Below, piece after piece: positions 63,640-64,000 of a stretch of DNA of 64,000 nt. The notes under the pieces were generated by a model. That model saw nothing but the letters and a program-made list of their open reading frames with translations, did not search any database and was not told the origin of the DNA. Where the stretch lies: NCBI GenBank assembly GCA_947044405.1, contig CAMRHE010000054.1:3797501-3861500 (forward strand), written 5' to 3'. Origin of the DNA: Leptodactylus fallax. Taxonomy: Eukaryota; Chordata; Amphibia; Anura; Leptodactylidae. The position numbers were made by a program, and so were the translations under genes. Numbering within the stretch: position 1 is the first letter of the stretch; every line of letters begins with the position of its first letter.

Positions 63640-63722
63640 GTCTTGTCCTTTCCCATCCCCTGGTTGAACTAGATGGACATGTCTTTTTTTTCCACCATAC
63701 TAACCACGTTACTATGTTAAGG
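63640..63722 (+). repeat. CR1/L2-like LINE 3' tail
   Basis: CCTGGTTGAACTAGATGGAC, a T-run, CCACCATACTAACCACG and TTACTATGTTA match the usual 3' end and octamer-like tail of frog LINEs. No coding part. Confidence 0.6.
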
Positions 63723-63904
63723 AAGTTAAAGCAAAACTTTATTCCTCTTTCTCTTCAGCTGTTGTAAGACTACAAGTGCCTACTTGCTCTGCTCTTCTTG
63801 GAGCTACTCATAGAATTGAAAGGAGCACGTTGGGAGTTGTAGTTCCACAGCAGCTTGAGTACCGAAAGTTACTGATCCATGTTATAGGATCTACACCAGC
63901 ATTA

Positions 63905-64000
63905 AAGGAGTTTTCCGAGCAAAAAATAATTTTTCAAAAAAGGTCTGTTAGTGCTACTAATAGGTTAATAAGTGCACCCAAATACCTTAACAGTGTTTGA
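63905..64000. repeat. Left part of the 40.1-kb repeat family, cut by window edge
   Basis: GAGTTTTCCGAGC, AATTTTTCAAAAAAGGTCTG, TTAGTGCTACTAATAGG and AATAAGTGCACCCAAATA follow 40122-40206 closely. Confidence 0.7.

Overview
The window reads as vertebrate, most likely frog (anuran), chromosomal DNA. It holds one spliced host gene on the + strand, and almost everything else is transposable-element sequence of the amphibian kind. The host gene is Elongin-A (ELOA). Ten consecutive coding exons (8666-8722, 9476-9588, 12958-13735, 14020-14122, 14665-14832, 29742-29839, 30924-31104, 31614-31737, 38492-38619, 47627-47688) join in matching phase into 603 codons plus a TGA stop, with an AATAAA signal at 47818-47823. 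The joined product carries the TFIIS-N/LW-like domain, a K/E/S-rich linker, the Elongin-BC box, the F-box-like segment and the basic C-terminus. The first coding exon (about 25 N-terminal residues) was not found and probably lies upstream or in the first 8.6 kb.

Layout. 1-1.5 kb: remnant of a DIRS-type tyrosine-recombinase retrotransposon (SGNH hydrolase ORF). 1.97-3.52 kb: Tc1-like element. 6.6-8.5 kb: truncated hAT copy with a CR1 LINE inserted. 10.03-12.64 kb: complete non-autonomous hAT with perfect 8-bp target-site duplications, filled with a 31-bp minisatellite and two foldback elements. 17.3-25.6 kb: a long non-coding repeat built from ~300-400 bp units, some in alternating orientation, invaded by a Penelope-like element (PLE) and a solo LTR. 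27.0-28.0 and 57.8-58.8 kb: two copies of a ~1-kb repeat. 28.4-29.5 kb: foldback MITE invaded by a second PLE. 34.4-37.2 kb: decayed gypsy integrase followed by an OTU-protease relic, then a hAT transposase relic. 41.7-44.4 kb: Tc1 split by a solo LTR. 45.8-46.7 kb: piggyBac derivative. 48.1-50.3 kb: Tc1 with a nearly open transposase and a third PLE. 50.4-51.9 kb: another Tc1. 52.1-52.9 kb: TA-target DNA element. 55.7-57.0 kb: second copy of the 2-kb Tc1 family. 59.3-61.8 kb: complete hAT with 8-bp duplications. 63.5-63.7 kb: LINE/SINE tails.

The most interesting signal is a set of three independent Penelope-like insertions. Each has an exact 14-16 bp target-site duplication, each is built of head-to-head inverted arms, and each carries a hammerhead-ribozyme-like core next to ACGCGT. 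One keeps a 5'-truncated GIY-YIG endonuclease reading frame. Second is a gypsy-type integrase followed in the same orientation by an OTU-type cysteine protease relic. All calls come from reading sequence and remembered family features; no search was run.
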